64,000 bases of DNA from Vombatus ursinus (GCF_900497805.2 NW_020954548.1:12421162-12485161), one strand, 5' to 3'. Positions 11,500 through 23,620 are shown, counted from the first letter of the stretch. Made by a program: numbers and translations. The notes: generated by a model not told the origin, from the sequence alone.

Positions 11500-12035
11500 A
11501 AAAGATTTCAGAGTTGGAAAAGGACCTCAGTCCTCAGCTAAAGTCTTAGCTCAACAATGTGCCTAACAAGTGATTGTTTGGCCTTTCTATGAAGACTACC
11601 AAGGAGGAGGAACCACTACCTTTCAAAGAAGTCCATTACACTTTTCAAGAGTTCCAATTGTTAGGATATGTTCCTTTACATTAAGAGTAAGTTTGTTTCA
11701 TTGCGAATTCTACCTACTCTTCTTAGTACTATCCTCTGAGGGCAAAATTTAAAAAATATATATATAATCTCTGTTAAACATAAAAGCCCTTTAAATATCT
11801 GAAAAATAAAACTATTATGTCTCCAGTGGTTTTTCTCCAGGCTAAACAACATATACAGTTATTCTAACTGATCTTCACAAAGGAAGAAAATGAGGCCTTT
11901 ACCATTCAGATTACCCAAAAGGAAACTATCCAACTTATCAACATCCTTCCTCAAATGTCATGAAAAGAACCTAACATAATGTTTCAGGTGTAGTCTGAAG
12001 GAGAGCAGGACTATCTATCACATAAGTCAACCAGA
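11500..12035 (-). repeat. CR1/L3 LINE 3' part
   Basis: Read on + it gives the antisense CR1/L3 wording: cagagttggaaaaggacctc, then the block antisense to the conserved C-terminal ORF2 part (tctgagggcaaaa, ctccaggctaaacaaca, tcttcacaaagg) and ttcaggtgtagtctgaagg. Diverged, with no open frame of note. Confidence 0.7.
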
Positions 12036-13181
12036 TCATCATAATCTCAAAACAAAGCAAAAGCAAAAATACAGCCAGTTAAAAGAGATAAACAGGAAAA
12101 GAACATCTTGCTGAAAAGTACCATAAAAAATTAATTTGTATCAATACAAAACACATAGGCACCAAAAGGCATTGCATGTAAATTTTTAAAGGAAAATTTA
12201 AATTAGTTACAGGGAGAAATACATAGTAAAACTATTCTAGTGGGGGATCTCAATTTACCACTCACAGACCTATATAAAGCTAACTAAAAAACAAACAAAA
12301 AAGAAATGAAGAACCTGAACTGAATTTTAGAAAAGTAAATAGGACAGACCTTTGGAGATTATTTAAATGGAAACAGAAAGGAACATACATATATCTCAGT
12401 TGTTGATGATACCTTGCTTTACAACCACTGGCCATGGATTAGAGTATAATAACTTCATGAAAAAATGCAGATAAGAAGAAATATTAAATATACTTTGTAT
12501 ACCATGATATAATACAAATGATATTCAATAAAAGGCCACTGAAGCAAAGATTAAAAAGTAATTGGAAATTTAAGAACAATCCTAAGGAATGAGTGAGTCA
12601 AAGAACAAATCATTTAAAAAATCAATAATTTCATTAAAGTTAATGGCAACAAGGGGACAACAAATGGAAATTTTGGAGATGTAGCCAAAGAAGTAATTAG
12701 GAATAAATTTTTATCTCTAAACACATTCATCAATAAAAGAGAAAAAAAGCAGAGCAACAAATTAGGCAGGTGATTTAAAAAAACAGAAAACAAACAAATT
12801 ACAGCCCTCATCCTAAATTAAACACCAAAATAGAAATCCTGAAAAATCAAAAAAGAAATTAACAAAATTGAAAACCCAAAGAAGTGAATTAACAAATGAA
12901 ACTCAGACCTAGGTTTTTTCAAGTCAAAAAAATAAACCATTAGATATTTGTATTTTTTAAAAGAGAAAAGAAAATCAAATTACCATCATCAAAAAAGAAA
13001 AAGGCAAATTGGCAACCAATGAAAACAAGAAATTACTAGGAACTATTTTCTGCATTTATATGACAAAAATGACAGACTAAAATGTAAACCCAACTGTAGA
13101 AAAAGAAATCGAAAAGGCCAAAAATTAACTCAAAAAGAAAAAAGGAACAAGTGCATTTACAAGCAATATTTATGAAACCTT

Positions 13182-14127
13182 TAAAGAACAATTAAGGCTT
13201 AGATTCTTATAATCTAGCCACAGCTTACCAGTGTTCAGACTCCTTAAGAGTCTGCCCTATATGCTGAATGTTCTAATAAACTTTGTCTTTGGCTGAAAGA
13301 AGGCCTGGGTCAAATTGTTTTGGGCAGGACTCTCGTGTTGTGATTTTGGGGTCCCAGCACCCCTGAACCCCTAAACTGCATCATTTTGGTGGCCTGTTTG
13401 GGAAAACTGCCTAACTCCAAGTTCTTCTCCAGCTAAGACTGGAAGATTTGTGTCTTCCAGACTACAGGCCATTCACCTACAGTTGGTAGCAAACAGCTAG
13501 TACCAACGAGTGTCCCCCATCGTTCCTGGATGCAGCCTGTGCTCAGTTCCAGTCAGCTTCCTCTTTGAGACCCCCTGAAGGCAGGCACAGCTCTATGCCC
13601 CTTGCCAGCAGGTAGCAGTTTCAGAAGCTGAGACCTTTACCCCTTACTCCAAAAGAATTTGGGTCCCATTTGTTTGAGGGGGGAATGATGGGGTTGGGAT
13701 CTGAGCCCCAGAAAGGAAAAACCCTGGACTTTCCCACAAGGCCAGCCCTCTAGTATTCACTTGAGGCTGTTATCAACTGGCCTTTCATTGTGGCTACACC
13801 CAATCTCCCCTCCACTGTCTTACCTCCCTATGTATAGCCCCTGGCCATTTCCCACCCTTAATCCTAGCTAGGCTCCATTCTCAGTTGGCCATATGGTCCA
13901 GGTCCCTGGAATTTTATTACCTCATAGACCACTTGGCCACTCCTAGATCCCTCCCATAGTCTTTCTGTATATAAGGTCCATCTTGTCCCCATTAAGATGC
14001 TTAGATTCTTATAATCTAGCCACAGCTTACTAATGTTCAGACTCCTTCAGATGCTTGGTCTGCCCTATATGGTGAATGTTCTAATAAATCTTATCTTTGG
14101 CTGAGAAAAAAAGTAAAGAACAATTAA
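13182..14127 (+). repeat. Target duplication pair around the retrovirus RNA copy
   Basis: The identical 14-mer taaagaacaattaa lies at 13182-13195 and 14114-14127. The intact L1 at 48809-48825 reads tttaaagaacaattgattc at the homologous place, so only one copy belonged to the target. Length and the TT/AAAG-like start fit L1 endonuclease cutting, not the 4-6 bp of retroviral integrase. Confidence 0.88.
13196..14113 (+). mobile_element. Endogenous retrovirus copy with RNA-like layout R-U5-leader-U3-R-A(n)
   Basis: The 5' end is not an LTR start. It begins at gcttagattcttataatc, which recurs at about 14001 inside the 3' LTR, and is followed by R with its AATAAA signal and U5 to about 13381. A possible primer site (ttttggtggcctgtttggg) comes next, then only about 300 bp of interior, a purine tract (gaggggggaa) and U3 from 13686 with a TATA-like tataaggtc. 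R then ends at ttggctga and runs straight into A residues. The whole is broken and carries no gag, pol or env. Family: gammaretrovirus-like (class I) by LTR style, uncertain. Age: moderate, younger than the L1 it sits in. Confidence 0.82.
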
Positions 14128-14894
14128 TATCATTCTGCATAAAATCTTTGAAAAAATTTAAAAAGAAAGGGTCCTATCAAATCCTTCTATAATATAAATA
14201 TGATCATGATACCTATACCAGGGAGAATTAAAACTCTAAATACAAATATCTCTAACAAATACAAATGCAAAAATTTGAAGCAAAATATTATCAAGGGGAT
14301 GACAACAACATATCACTAAGATATATCACTATCCCCAGGCTGAATTTGTAACAGGGATGTAGGGCTTGTTTAATATAAGTAAAACTATAAACATAATTGA
14401 CCACATGAATAACAAGAACAAACAAAAGATTATATCAATAGATGCAAAAGAAATTTTTGACAAGATAAAATACCCACTCACATTTTAAAAAAAGCACTAG
14501 AAAATACAGTAATAAATAGAGTCTTCCTTAATATCACAAATAGTTTCTATCTATAACTAAGAGCCAGCACTTACTATAATGGTGCTAAAGTAGAGGCTTT
14601 TCCAACAAGATCAGGGGTAAAGCAAAGATGTCCATTATCCCCACCAGTATTCAAACTAGCGCTAGAAATGCTAGTCATTGCAACGAGACAAGAAAAAAAA
14701 AACTGAGACAATAACTATAAGCAAAGGGGAAACAAAACAATTTTTTCCAGATGACATGGTGTTGTACTTAGAAAACCCTACAGTCAATTAAACAACTACT
14801 GAAACAATCAACTTCAGCAAATTTGCAGAATATAAAATAAGCCTATATGTCTGTATATTACCAACAAAATGCAGCAGGAAGAGACAGAAAAATT

Positions 14895-15352
14895 CTAGTC
14901 AACATGTCCAAAATTGAATTCATCATGTTTTCTCCAAAACCCTCATCCCTTCAAAACCTTTATTTCTTTAAAAAAAAGAAAAAAAAAAAAGAGCACCACT
15001 ATCCTTCTAATCATGCAGGTTTACAACTTAGGTATCATCCTCAACTCCTCAATCTGTGGCCAAGGCCTGATGATTCTCTAGCATATGAGCCTTTCTCTTC
15101 TCTGATACTGGCACTATTTAGGCACAGGTCCTCATCACCTCACAGCTGGACCACTGCAATAGTCTGCTGGCTAATTTCCCTGCCACAAGTCTCTCCTCAC
15201 TACTGTCCATCCTCCAATCAGCTATCAAAGTGATCTTCCTAAAGTGCAGGTCTGACCATGTCACTCCTCTATTCAATAAACTCTAATGGCTCTCTATCAC
15301 CTCCAGATACCTAATCTCATTTGGCATTCAAAACCTTTCAAAATCTGTCCCC

Positions 15353-15388
<36 letters not shown>

Positions 15389-16195
15389 CCCTTTCCAGTA
15401 TTCTTATACCTTACATCCTACCCACATACTCTTGTGATACAGTGACACTGGCCTACTTGATTTCCTCAAATAATACACTCCATCTCCAAACACTGAGCAT
15501 TTTTATTGGCTTTCACACCATTCCTGGAATGCTCTCCCTTCTCATTTCTGCCTCCTGTCCTGTCTTCTTTCAAGTCTCACTTTCTACAGGAAGCTTTTCC
15601 CAATTTCTCCTCAAGCTATGATTTTCCCCCTCTTCTGCTGTTAACTCAGTATTATGTACCTACAGTGACTTTAACAATTTTTTTTAAAGGTGAACCTGTT
15701 CCCAATGGCTCTCTTCCTCTCATCATCTCTTCTCATTTGTTATCCTTTTCCTTTTGGGGTTTATTAGTTTCTCTTTCTCTCCTGCTTTTATCTGATCATA
15801 TAATTCTTCCTCCACACATTTTTTCCTCTCAATTAGTCAAAGAGAGTTCTGCTTCCTCTCCACCCCTTCAACTACTCCTGTTTATTAGTTTGTTTGTTTT
15901 TTTCATTTCCTTTTTGGACCCTTTCCAAAAAGGACTTCTCTCATTCTCTTCATTATCCATCCTCTCTTCCTGTCTACTTTAGGACCTCCCAATTTTTCTT
16001 AATTCTAGCACCTTTCCTGTATTTCTAATTTATCTTATATGTAGCTTGTTTATACATGTTGCATAGTCTCCCCTCCATTAGATAGTGAGTTCCTTGAGAG
16101 CAGGAACTTTCTACCTTTCTTTGTATCCCCAGAGCTTAGTATAGTGCCTTGCACTTAAGAAGTAGACTTGTAATAAATGTTTAGTGACTGTCACA
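14895..16195 (+). repeat. L2 LINE 3' end inserted in L1
   Basis: It starts tagtcaacatgtccaaaatt(g), the start of the conserved L2 block, and continues with ctggaccactgcaatagtct, ctaaagtgcaggtctgacca, cactggcc and tggaatgctctccc. The typical L2 end is gtgagttccttgagagcagg...tatccccagagcttagta and taataaatgtttagtga. A (CA)n tract sits at 15354-15387. About 15650-15980 is pyrimidine-rich extra sequence of unknown origin. The long open stretches on + here are remnants of the L2 ORF and low complexity, not genes. Confidence 0.85.
15354..15387. repeat. (CA)n microsatellite
   Basis: About 16 CA units without interruption, inside the L2 copy. Confidence 0.97.
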
Positions 16196-17339
16196 GGAAC
16201 TATATGAATATTATTTCAAAGACATCTAAATAATTTGGCAAAATAAAATAAATATTCATTACCATACTAATCAAACTACCAAAGGAATACACCATAAAGT
16301 TAGAAATTTTTTTTTAAAATTCATCTGGAAGAACAAAATATTAAGAATACTACAAGAATGAATGAGATTAAATGGAAAGGAAGAAGGCCTAGAAGTATCA
16401 GATTTCAAACTATACTACAGTACATACAGTAATCACCAAAATAATTTGGCATTAAGTAAGAAACAGGCAGGTTGCTCAGTGAAACAGTTTAGGTACATAA
16501 TATACTGAAGCAAATAAGCACAGCAATTTAGTGTTTGATAAACAAAAAGATTCCAGCCCTTGGAGCAAGAACTCACTATTTGCCAAAAACTCTTGGGGAA
16601 ACTAGAAAGCAGTCTAAAAGAAACGAGATATAGACCAACGTTTCACACCATATACAAAGGTAAGTTCCAAACTAGTACATGACTTAGATATTAATGGTGA
16701 CATCATAAACAAATTAGAGGAAAAAAAAGAATTTTCTTGGCAGAGCTATGGATCTGGGAAGAGTTCACAATGTAATGAGATAAAAAGGATCACAGAATGC
16801 AAAATGGATAATTTTGATTACATAAAATTAAAAAGATTTTGCACAAATAAAATCAACTACAGCTAAAATTAGAAAACAAACAGAGAGACTAACTGACTTG
16901 GTCAGTGCTATTTCCCATTGCTGCTTCTGATCTTTTCTTGAAATACTCATGCCTTCTTTTCAGTCTCTCTTGTCTTTGTATCACTGTATGTGTCCCTTTA
17001 GGAACTTCAAGGTATGACTCAACACTGCCTTCTCACTAAAAGATCCCAATAATCCCAAAGTGCTCCCAATCCTGAGAAGGCAATACTTGTCCTACTGAAC
17101 TACAAATCCAAGGATGTAGGGCCATTCTCAAGTCCTTATTACAAAATGATAAAACTTAAGTTGAAAGAAAATATACGAGGACACTGACTTGAGAAACACC
17201 ATCAGATTTGATTGATTTGATTAACTTTGCTGAACTGCTTTTTTTTCTCTCTTTTTTATGTTAAAAGAATTTTGGGTAGCGGAGATATACTGGGAAATGA
17301 AGATTATTAAAAACAAACGATATCAATTTAAAAACTTTA

Positions 17340-17770
17340 AGGTGGCATGGTACAGAGGTTGGTCCTCTGTCCTGATCAGACAACATCTGTAATGTTACAT
17401 TTAGTTCTAAGTGCCGTACTTTAAGTGCCATACTTGGATAAGTGGAAAATATGCAGAGGAGGATAACCAAAAGAGCAAAATGTTTCAAGTCTGAGCCATA
17501 TAAACATCAGTTCAATGAACTGAAACTATTTGGCAGGAAAAGAAGACGACTTAATGGAGACATAGTAGCTTTTTTCAAGTAAGGAAAAGGTTGCCACATG
17601 GACGAGAGAATGGTTTTATTTGCAAAATCTGTTTGCAGAATTAGAAGCAATGGGCATGAGTTGAAAAAAGGCAAATTTATGTCTGGTACATGGAAAAACT
17701 TTCCTAACAATCAAGAGTTTAAAAAAAGAAGAATGAGATACTCTGAAAGATAGTGGGCTCCTCCTCACCC
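17340..17770 (+). repeat. CR1/L3 LINE, C-terminal ORF2 part
   Basis: atgcagaggaggataaccaa(aagagc), then aactgaaactatttggcagg, agacgacttaatggagacat and ttagaagcaatgggcatgag follow the CR1/L3 block VQRR.T...ELGLFSL.KRR.RGD...RSNG. It ends in actttcctaacaatcaagag just before a (CA)n tract. Broken. Confidence 0.78.
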
Positions 17771-17776
17771 TCCCAA

Positions 17777-17815
17777 ACACACACACACACATACACACAC
17801 ACACACACACACACA
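17777..17815. repeat. (CA)n microsatellite
   Basis: CA units with a single TA interruption, abutting the LTR end at 17816. Confidence 0.97.
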
Positions 17816-18424
17816 TGTTTAAAAATCTGCAATGAAGTAAAATTGAGGCATAAAGTTTCTCAGCATGATCATTTATTAGCAAGGGCAGCAGGTGCCAATA
17901 AGTAAGATCCCAGAGCCCCTCAGTGGCCAGGGATATACCTGACAGTCAAAACAGCTTTTTGTGTAGTTGGTTACATAAGGTCTAGTGAAATAACCAAAAC
18001 TAAGACTGTGATTGCTCTATGTCAGAGGTAAGGACAGATTTACATTTCACATAATCAAACTGACTTGCAAAAGGGAGGTTGCCAAGTCCATGGTAAGGGG
18101 AAAACAAAGAGTTAGTCAACATCCTCTGGAAAATCTGGAAAGTCCTGTGTCAGGAACCGCATATACCAAATTGCTCCCATGCTAGGCTTATGGCCAGGCA
18201 GAACTATTTTATGACCACTTTGACTCAATAAGGCTGAGCTGTAGCCCAGACAAATGGGGAAGTTAACTTTTATAAAGAAGCCAAACCATTTTATAGACTC
18301 TAATGTTAAATAACCAAACTATCTTTTAAATCAAACTAATTCATAAGCACTGATTCCCGTGATTAAAACTAAACTACATCCCTTAATTATTAATCTATCA
18401 ATAATTAATAATACAGCAATTTCA
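17816..18424 (-). mobile_element. Retroviral-type LTR, minus strand, with polypurine tract
   Basis: Read on minus it begins TGAAATTGCTG at 18424, just after a tract of about ten Gs (18427-18440, PPT-like), and ends ...gatttttaaaca near 17816. A TATA-like tataaaagttaac lies in the middle and an AATAAA (ttgctaataaatgatcatg) about 60 bp from the end, giving a U3-R-U5 order over 609 bp. It differs from the LTRs at 13.7 kb and 21.1 kb. No second copy of it was seen, so the element is incomplete. Confidence 0.6.
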
Positions 18425-21135
18425 TATTCCCCCCCCCCGGTTCTATATAGCCATGTCTCCACTGGATAACCATCTGTAGATCAGGTTAATATGATCAGCC
18501 ACGATCAGCATCCATTGGAAATAAATTAGTAATGGTGCAATGGAATGCAATAATTACTGGTTTCAACACAGGTCTGATTATTACTGGTGCTGGTTGACTG
18601 TTACAAATGGCCCAGCAAAATATGGTAAGTCTCTCACTCCTTCTCCATCTACATGTTATTATGATGGTTAGAGAAGAATAGGGTAAGCATACTGAGAAAA
18701 ATCCACTAGGGGCAGTCCTCTTCAGTAACCTAGCCTTACGAGGAGAACAGTACATGGGAAAGGTGGAATTTACATGTCTTCTAGGTAATACAATGATGAA
18801 GTGCCTTTGTACCCTAATAGCCACCCCACAATGACCATTTAATCTCCAGCTGAGTTTCAGATGTCTCACGTATTTGCGTAGTCCTTGGAAACAACTTCTC
18901 ATGGTCCCATTCTGGAGCATGTCTCAGTGGATGGCAGCTCTGAAGGTGAGTCTTTCATAGAAGGTCTGGTCACTTACAGATGTTCCTAAGTGTTTCTGCT
19001 ACAACACTTTCACAAAATAGCTCTTCATACAATTTAGTAACTATTTGAGATGGTGAACTATAAAACATCAAACCAGGAACCCATATCTGAAATTTCAGAG
19101 AATTTAAGTCCTACATGAAAACAGGGTAAAAGGTCAATGTATACTCCATGAAAAGTCATATATCTTGTTGCTCCTCAAAAGTGTGTGCTCTATTTAATTC
19201 CAAAAATTTCAAAAAAATTTATATTCATTTTCATTCATCTTTATCTATCTTTATCTAAATATGATTCTAATTCATTCCCCCCTCAAGAAGATATTCTGAT
19301 TATATTAACATATATGTCATATATGTTAACATAATAAAAGGATGTTGTAGTATCAATATCCTATAAACTAAATACCCTATTAATTGTAAGGCCTCATGGT
19401 CTCTATTATTTGTAATTCAATTGACGATTTAAAATTTTTCTTCAACATAATAGTACTGTGCTAGCATAAATTATTTAATCAAAAGTCACCAGTGGTGTTT
19501 ACCTGTTATATTTATTACAATGAAAAATATGAGGCATCATCATACATTTGCCCTTAGGGACAGAGTAGTATCAATACTGTTTCTTAGTTCTGTTTGGTTT
19601 CAGGTGTGAGTCACAGTAACAGCCAATCACACTGAAAGGCTCATTATGAGCCACAAGATATCATAGCCAGGCTCAGACATGTGTAGGTGGGAAAATGCCT
19701 TATTACCAAGATTGGGAAATTAAGTCAAGAGAATCCCACTTTTACCTTCACAAGGTCATTCTCTCAACTTTCCCAGAGACTGACATCCACATGTAGCAGT
19801 CCTCAAACTGCAGAAGCACAGGGCATTTCCCTTGAATAATGGACTAGCAGTCTTATGAGAGGTCAGATACTTACTTACACCTGAAATCAAAACTTAGAAT
19901 ATCAGCAGATTAAAGTCCCAAGAGACTTTTCCTCAAACAGAAAAACTTCACAAATTACAGCTTAGGGCTAGGTTATTGTTATTTTTCTAATATCCTAATA
20001 AGTCTCAGGACATTCTATTGATCTGTCATGTGAGAATAATTACATTCTGGACTTTCATATATAGTAAACACCAGGTCACACATACAGTGAATAGTTGGTT
20101 CAAAAATGTAGCTTCACTACATACTAATTAGTAACTGATATAATTTAATGATTTTCCAAATGATATTAAATGAAACTCACTTATTATTTAAAGTTTAACT
20201 TGTAAATTTCTCCACTTTGGCTGTGAGAGATTCTTGTTCCTCAAACTGTATAACTACAGTATTAAACATGTCAACGGGGCTGGTAAGATCTTATCCCAGG
20301 GATCCTCACAGACAAAGATCTCCTACGAAGATGTGGCTACTCTCTTCTCCCAGGAGTGACAGTTGTTATTATTGTTGTTATTATTATTATATAATTTAAA
20401 ACAAAATAAACACTTTAAACAACTAGCAGTTTCCAAACATAGATTAATTACATAACAGATACATTTATAATCTAACAGCATTCAGATTAAAAGAGGAAAT
20501 AACAGCTTTTCTCAGCTTTCATAATATGAGAAATTTTTTGCATATCCAATTTCATGTATTTAAAACATGAAGCTTATTACTAGTCAAATGACAATGGAAT
20601 TCATTTTTAAATTATCTTACAAAGAAAATCATTCCTCTTATCTCCTTTGGTATTCACTGACTTTTAAGTAAGTATAGAACTAATCAGAATAGAGTAACTA
20701 AAGTCAATTAAAGAAATAACAATAGTTCATTTACATGGCATTTAACATAGGCCAGGATTTTTTCTAGTTCTTTAAAATTACTTTAAGGAATTTCGGAGGC
20801 CTGTTTCCTGTAATACTTCAGAATGTTTACATTTTGATTTCTCAGTTATTACTTTAGCCATTTGCTAACTTATATTTCAGAGTAGCTATAAATTGTAAGT
20901 ATTTTAGAGGAATATATATCCTATTGAATATTTAATAGTTTTCAAACAATCTTGCTATCTCTTAGCAGATTAATTCATAAGACACAACACTTTAGCTAAA
21001 TGACATCAATTTAGTCAATTTCAAGTAACCATTTACTGTTTTACACTCTCAGAACTTAAGTTCTTCCACATGGTTAACAAGTTATTATAACTTTACCCAA
21101 GCATAGTTACAAAATTTAGATCACAGCTCTGGTTG
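18425..21135. other. Possible retroviral interior, then unassigned AT-rich intron
   Basis: The part next to the polypurine tract (about 18440-18960) should be the 3' interior of the element whose LTR lies at 17816-18424. It has a 141-codon open stretch on minus whose product I cannot identify. Further right I see only AT-rich sequence, a (TTA)n-like tract at 20358-20392 and a CCAAT-like word at 19622. No family could be named. Confidence 0.35.
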
Positions 21136-21744
21136 TGATGGGGTATGGGCCTAAGACAGTCCCCAAAAAAACCCCTTCCCTGAACTTTTCTTGAACTCTC
21201 TGGAAGTTGCCTGAACTTACAATACTATCAACTGGCCTTTCCTTAACTCCCCCAATCTCCCCATTCTTTGTTAATTGAGTCTAATTGAGTCTAGCCCTCC
21301 ATGGTCAATTATGATGGCCCTGGTTACTTCCTATCCTAGATCTTATCTAGACCTCATTCAACCTCCCAGTCACTTCCATCAAGATTCTCCCAGGACTCTC
21401 CCCCAGTCACCCCAACCTACTGTCTACTCCCCTCAAGACATTCCTTCTCCCAGTCCCTCCTCCAGTCGTTCCAAACTACTGGGCCACTCCTAGATCCCTA
21501 CCATAGTCTTTCTGTATCTAAGATCTATCCTGGCCACCATTTAGGGGCTGAGATTTCCTCATGCCCACTCAATCTTACTAGTCACAAATGTTCAGATTTC
21601 TTAAGAGTCTGGCCAATATGGCTCATCTTTAATAAACCTCATCTTTGGCTGAAAGAAGGCTTGGGCTGAATTCATTTGGGCAGCACCCATTTGGGCAAGT
21701 CATAATTTTGAGGTCCTAGCACCCCTAACATCTAAACCTCAGCA
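21136..21744 (+). mobile_element. Solo LTR related to the retrovirus copy at 13.2 kb
   Basis: It begins TGATGGGGTATGGG (against TGATGGGGTTGGGA at 13686) and shares gccactcctagatccctacc, atagtctttctgtat, a-cc-tctttggctgaaagaag and ggtcctagcacccctaac with that element. It ends CAGCA. The flanks gttg and gtta may be a worn 4-bp integration duplication. No internal sequence adjoins it, so it is a recombined solo LTR of the same or a sister family. Confidence 0.8.
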
Positions 21745-22540
21745 GTTAGGCTGGCAGGGTCAGGTAGGAGAGACTGTCATTAAACCTCTTATTAAACCAT
21801 AAGAATTGTACATTTCAAGGGAAAAGGTACCTCATTATTATGATTTTTCAAAAACTGTTATCACATTCATTTTAATAACTCAATAGGGAAGTGGCCTTTC
21901 TAACAGTATTTCACAATAATGTAGAAAATTAACAGTATATAATTAAAAACTTGTTCTCATTAAAAGAGAATATTTCTAATCACATCCAATATTCTCCCAA
22001 AATCTACAACACAAGAATAACTAGAGGCCTAAAGAATATAATGGGTTTGGTTTGGTTGGGTTTGGTTTTAAACATAACACCAAACTTTTCAAATTTCCTC
22101 TATTTAGTTCTATAAAATCTTAACTTATCTTTCTTAGAAAAACATTCATAATTACCTTTGATGTTAATTAATCCAAAACTCAATAATAATGGTTAACATT
22201 TATATAGTTTTCAATATGCTAAAATCATTTTATTCCTCAAAATCTGGGAGGTGGGTGCTATTAGAAGCCTGATTAAATTCCCTGTTACACTTGAATTATA
22301 ACATAGCTTCAGAATAAAATTTTGACAAGATCAAATCCAGATTTATAATCTTTAATGATTATATTTAAATCTCAATTTTTCCAAGAGCTCACCATTTTCA
22401 GTTAGTTTATGTTCAAAAATTCGTGATGGTTTTCCCAGCTCTAACTGTTTATTTCTTTAAATCACCCAAAGAGCCAAATCAATTTCATTTATTTTCCTAA
22501 CTTAACTCTACTATTGTGTCTTACAAGGAAATTGATAAAG
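21745..22540. other. AT-rich intron; one MIR scrap
   Basis: About 22190-22265 reads like the antisense of a MIR end (ttaacatttatatagttttc, gtgggtgctattag). The rest holds nothing I recognise. Confidence 0.4.
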
Positions 22541-22742
22541 GGCACATTGGGGCCATCTTAAGTCATTCTGGTCTATATCTTGCCACTGGACCCAGATGAT
22601 TTTGGACGACACAGTAAGGCTGGTGATTTTGCACAGCCCTCCTTCATTTAAATCCAATTAACTTGCAAGTCATGATGGGCATGCCCTTCCTAATGTCCTA
22701 ATCCTCTTCCAGAATGAACGACAAACAATAACAATAACAGGA
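22541..22742 (+). repeat. RTE-tailed SINE, 5' truncated
   Basis: ggccatcttaagtcattctg, tatcttgccactggacccag, ggtgattttgcacagccctc and cctcttccagaatgaacgac, ending in acaataacaataacag, match the SINE at 38825-39084 in order. Confidence 0.85.
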
Positions 22743-23449
22743 GGAACATCTCTCCTTACCCAGAGGCTTTTTGGTCGTAACCCCCACAGGAAAAACTCTT
22801 TACTAATTTTTTTACAAACTCCTTTAGCATAATTATTTAAATAGACCAATGAATAATCTTTTCTCTATCAATCAGTTAATGAATATGTATTCGCTAAACT
22901 TCCACTTAACTCTTCAAGGTCTTAAGAAATTTCTTTTGTGATTTTATATTAATTGGGGAAGGGAGACATGCAGGACAAATCTTGGCTTAGATGCTTTCCA
23001 AACATCCATCCATCCATGGAGAAACTATATTACAAGACAATCTCGTTATAATACCCTGCAATTTTGTTGCCAATTTTTTTTCTTAAGAAATGGCATTAAG
23101 AAAACCAATGGTAGTGCCATATTATGAAGGCTGTGCTTATGAAATTCTGTTATGCACATTAAAATTCAGTCTTTTTATTTTATCTTCATACCTCATATAT
23201 ATAAGAAAATTTTAAAATATTTCTAAAGGAAGAGAAACTATGTTTTATAAATAAATTTCTCAAAAACAAAGCTATTCCTGTCATAAAGACAGCTGATGAA
23301 CCAAGATCATAGTTGAAGAAAAAGTGGCTATCTTGAACCCAAAAACATTAAATGAAAAACTCTAGTTCTTGAAAAATAAGTGCAAAATTCATTCTCATTC
23401 TTCAGATAATTTTTTCTTCTTTTAATCAGCTATCACAACAAAGAACAAA
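22743..23449. other. AT-rich intron, nothing recognised
   Basis: No exon, RNA gene or repeat family could be supported. Confidence 0.4.
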
Positions 23450-23620
23450 ATGATTGAGTCAAAAGAATTCTGGATCTGCAATCTGAGGACTTCAGTTTAA
23501 ATTCTTCTTTTTATACTTTTTGTGTAACTTTCAGAAATTTGCTTAATCTCTCTGGATCTCATTTTCCTCATGATCTCTTAACATACCTTACAGCTCTAAA
23601 TTGATTATCTGTGTGACTAA
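23450..23620 (+). repeat. MIR-like old SINE
   Basis: gattctggatctgcaatct-like head, gtgtaactttcagaaatttg and tctctggatctcattttcct follow the MIR core; strongly diverged. Confidence 0.5.

Larger units (their letters stand above)
12070..16890 (+). repeat. Old L1, endonuclease to near the 3' end, hit by two later insertions
   Basis: The copy starts in the endonuclease part (gtaaaactattctagtgggg, acagacctttggagatt) and passes through the linker (gaaatcctgaaaaatcaaaa matching 48367-48385). The reverse transcriptase part includes ataattgaccacatgaataa and agatgacatggtgttgtact, the FADD-box region. It ends near the Cys-rich tail at about 16890. A retrovirus RNA copy (13196-14113) and an L2 (14895-16195) lie inside. 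L1 text resumes exactly after the first and about 60 bp further on after the second. Many stops; not functional. Confidence 0.85.

Noticed and set aside
14847-15233. 128-codon open frame on plus
   Set aside because: It starts in L1 ORF2 and crosses the L2 insertion joint, so it is a chance fusion frame.
15286-15982. Overlapping open frames of 111 and 158 codons on plus
   Set aside because: They run through an L2 remnant, a (CA)n tract (THTHTH) and a C/T-rich stretch; low complexity and repeat-derived.
18495-18920. 141-codon open stretch on minus
   Set aside because: It lies next to a polypurine tract and LTR, is unlike any host protein I know and lacks splice signals; treated as part of a retroviral fossil, not a gene.
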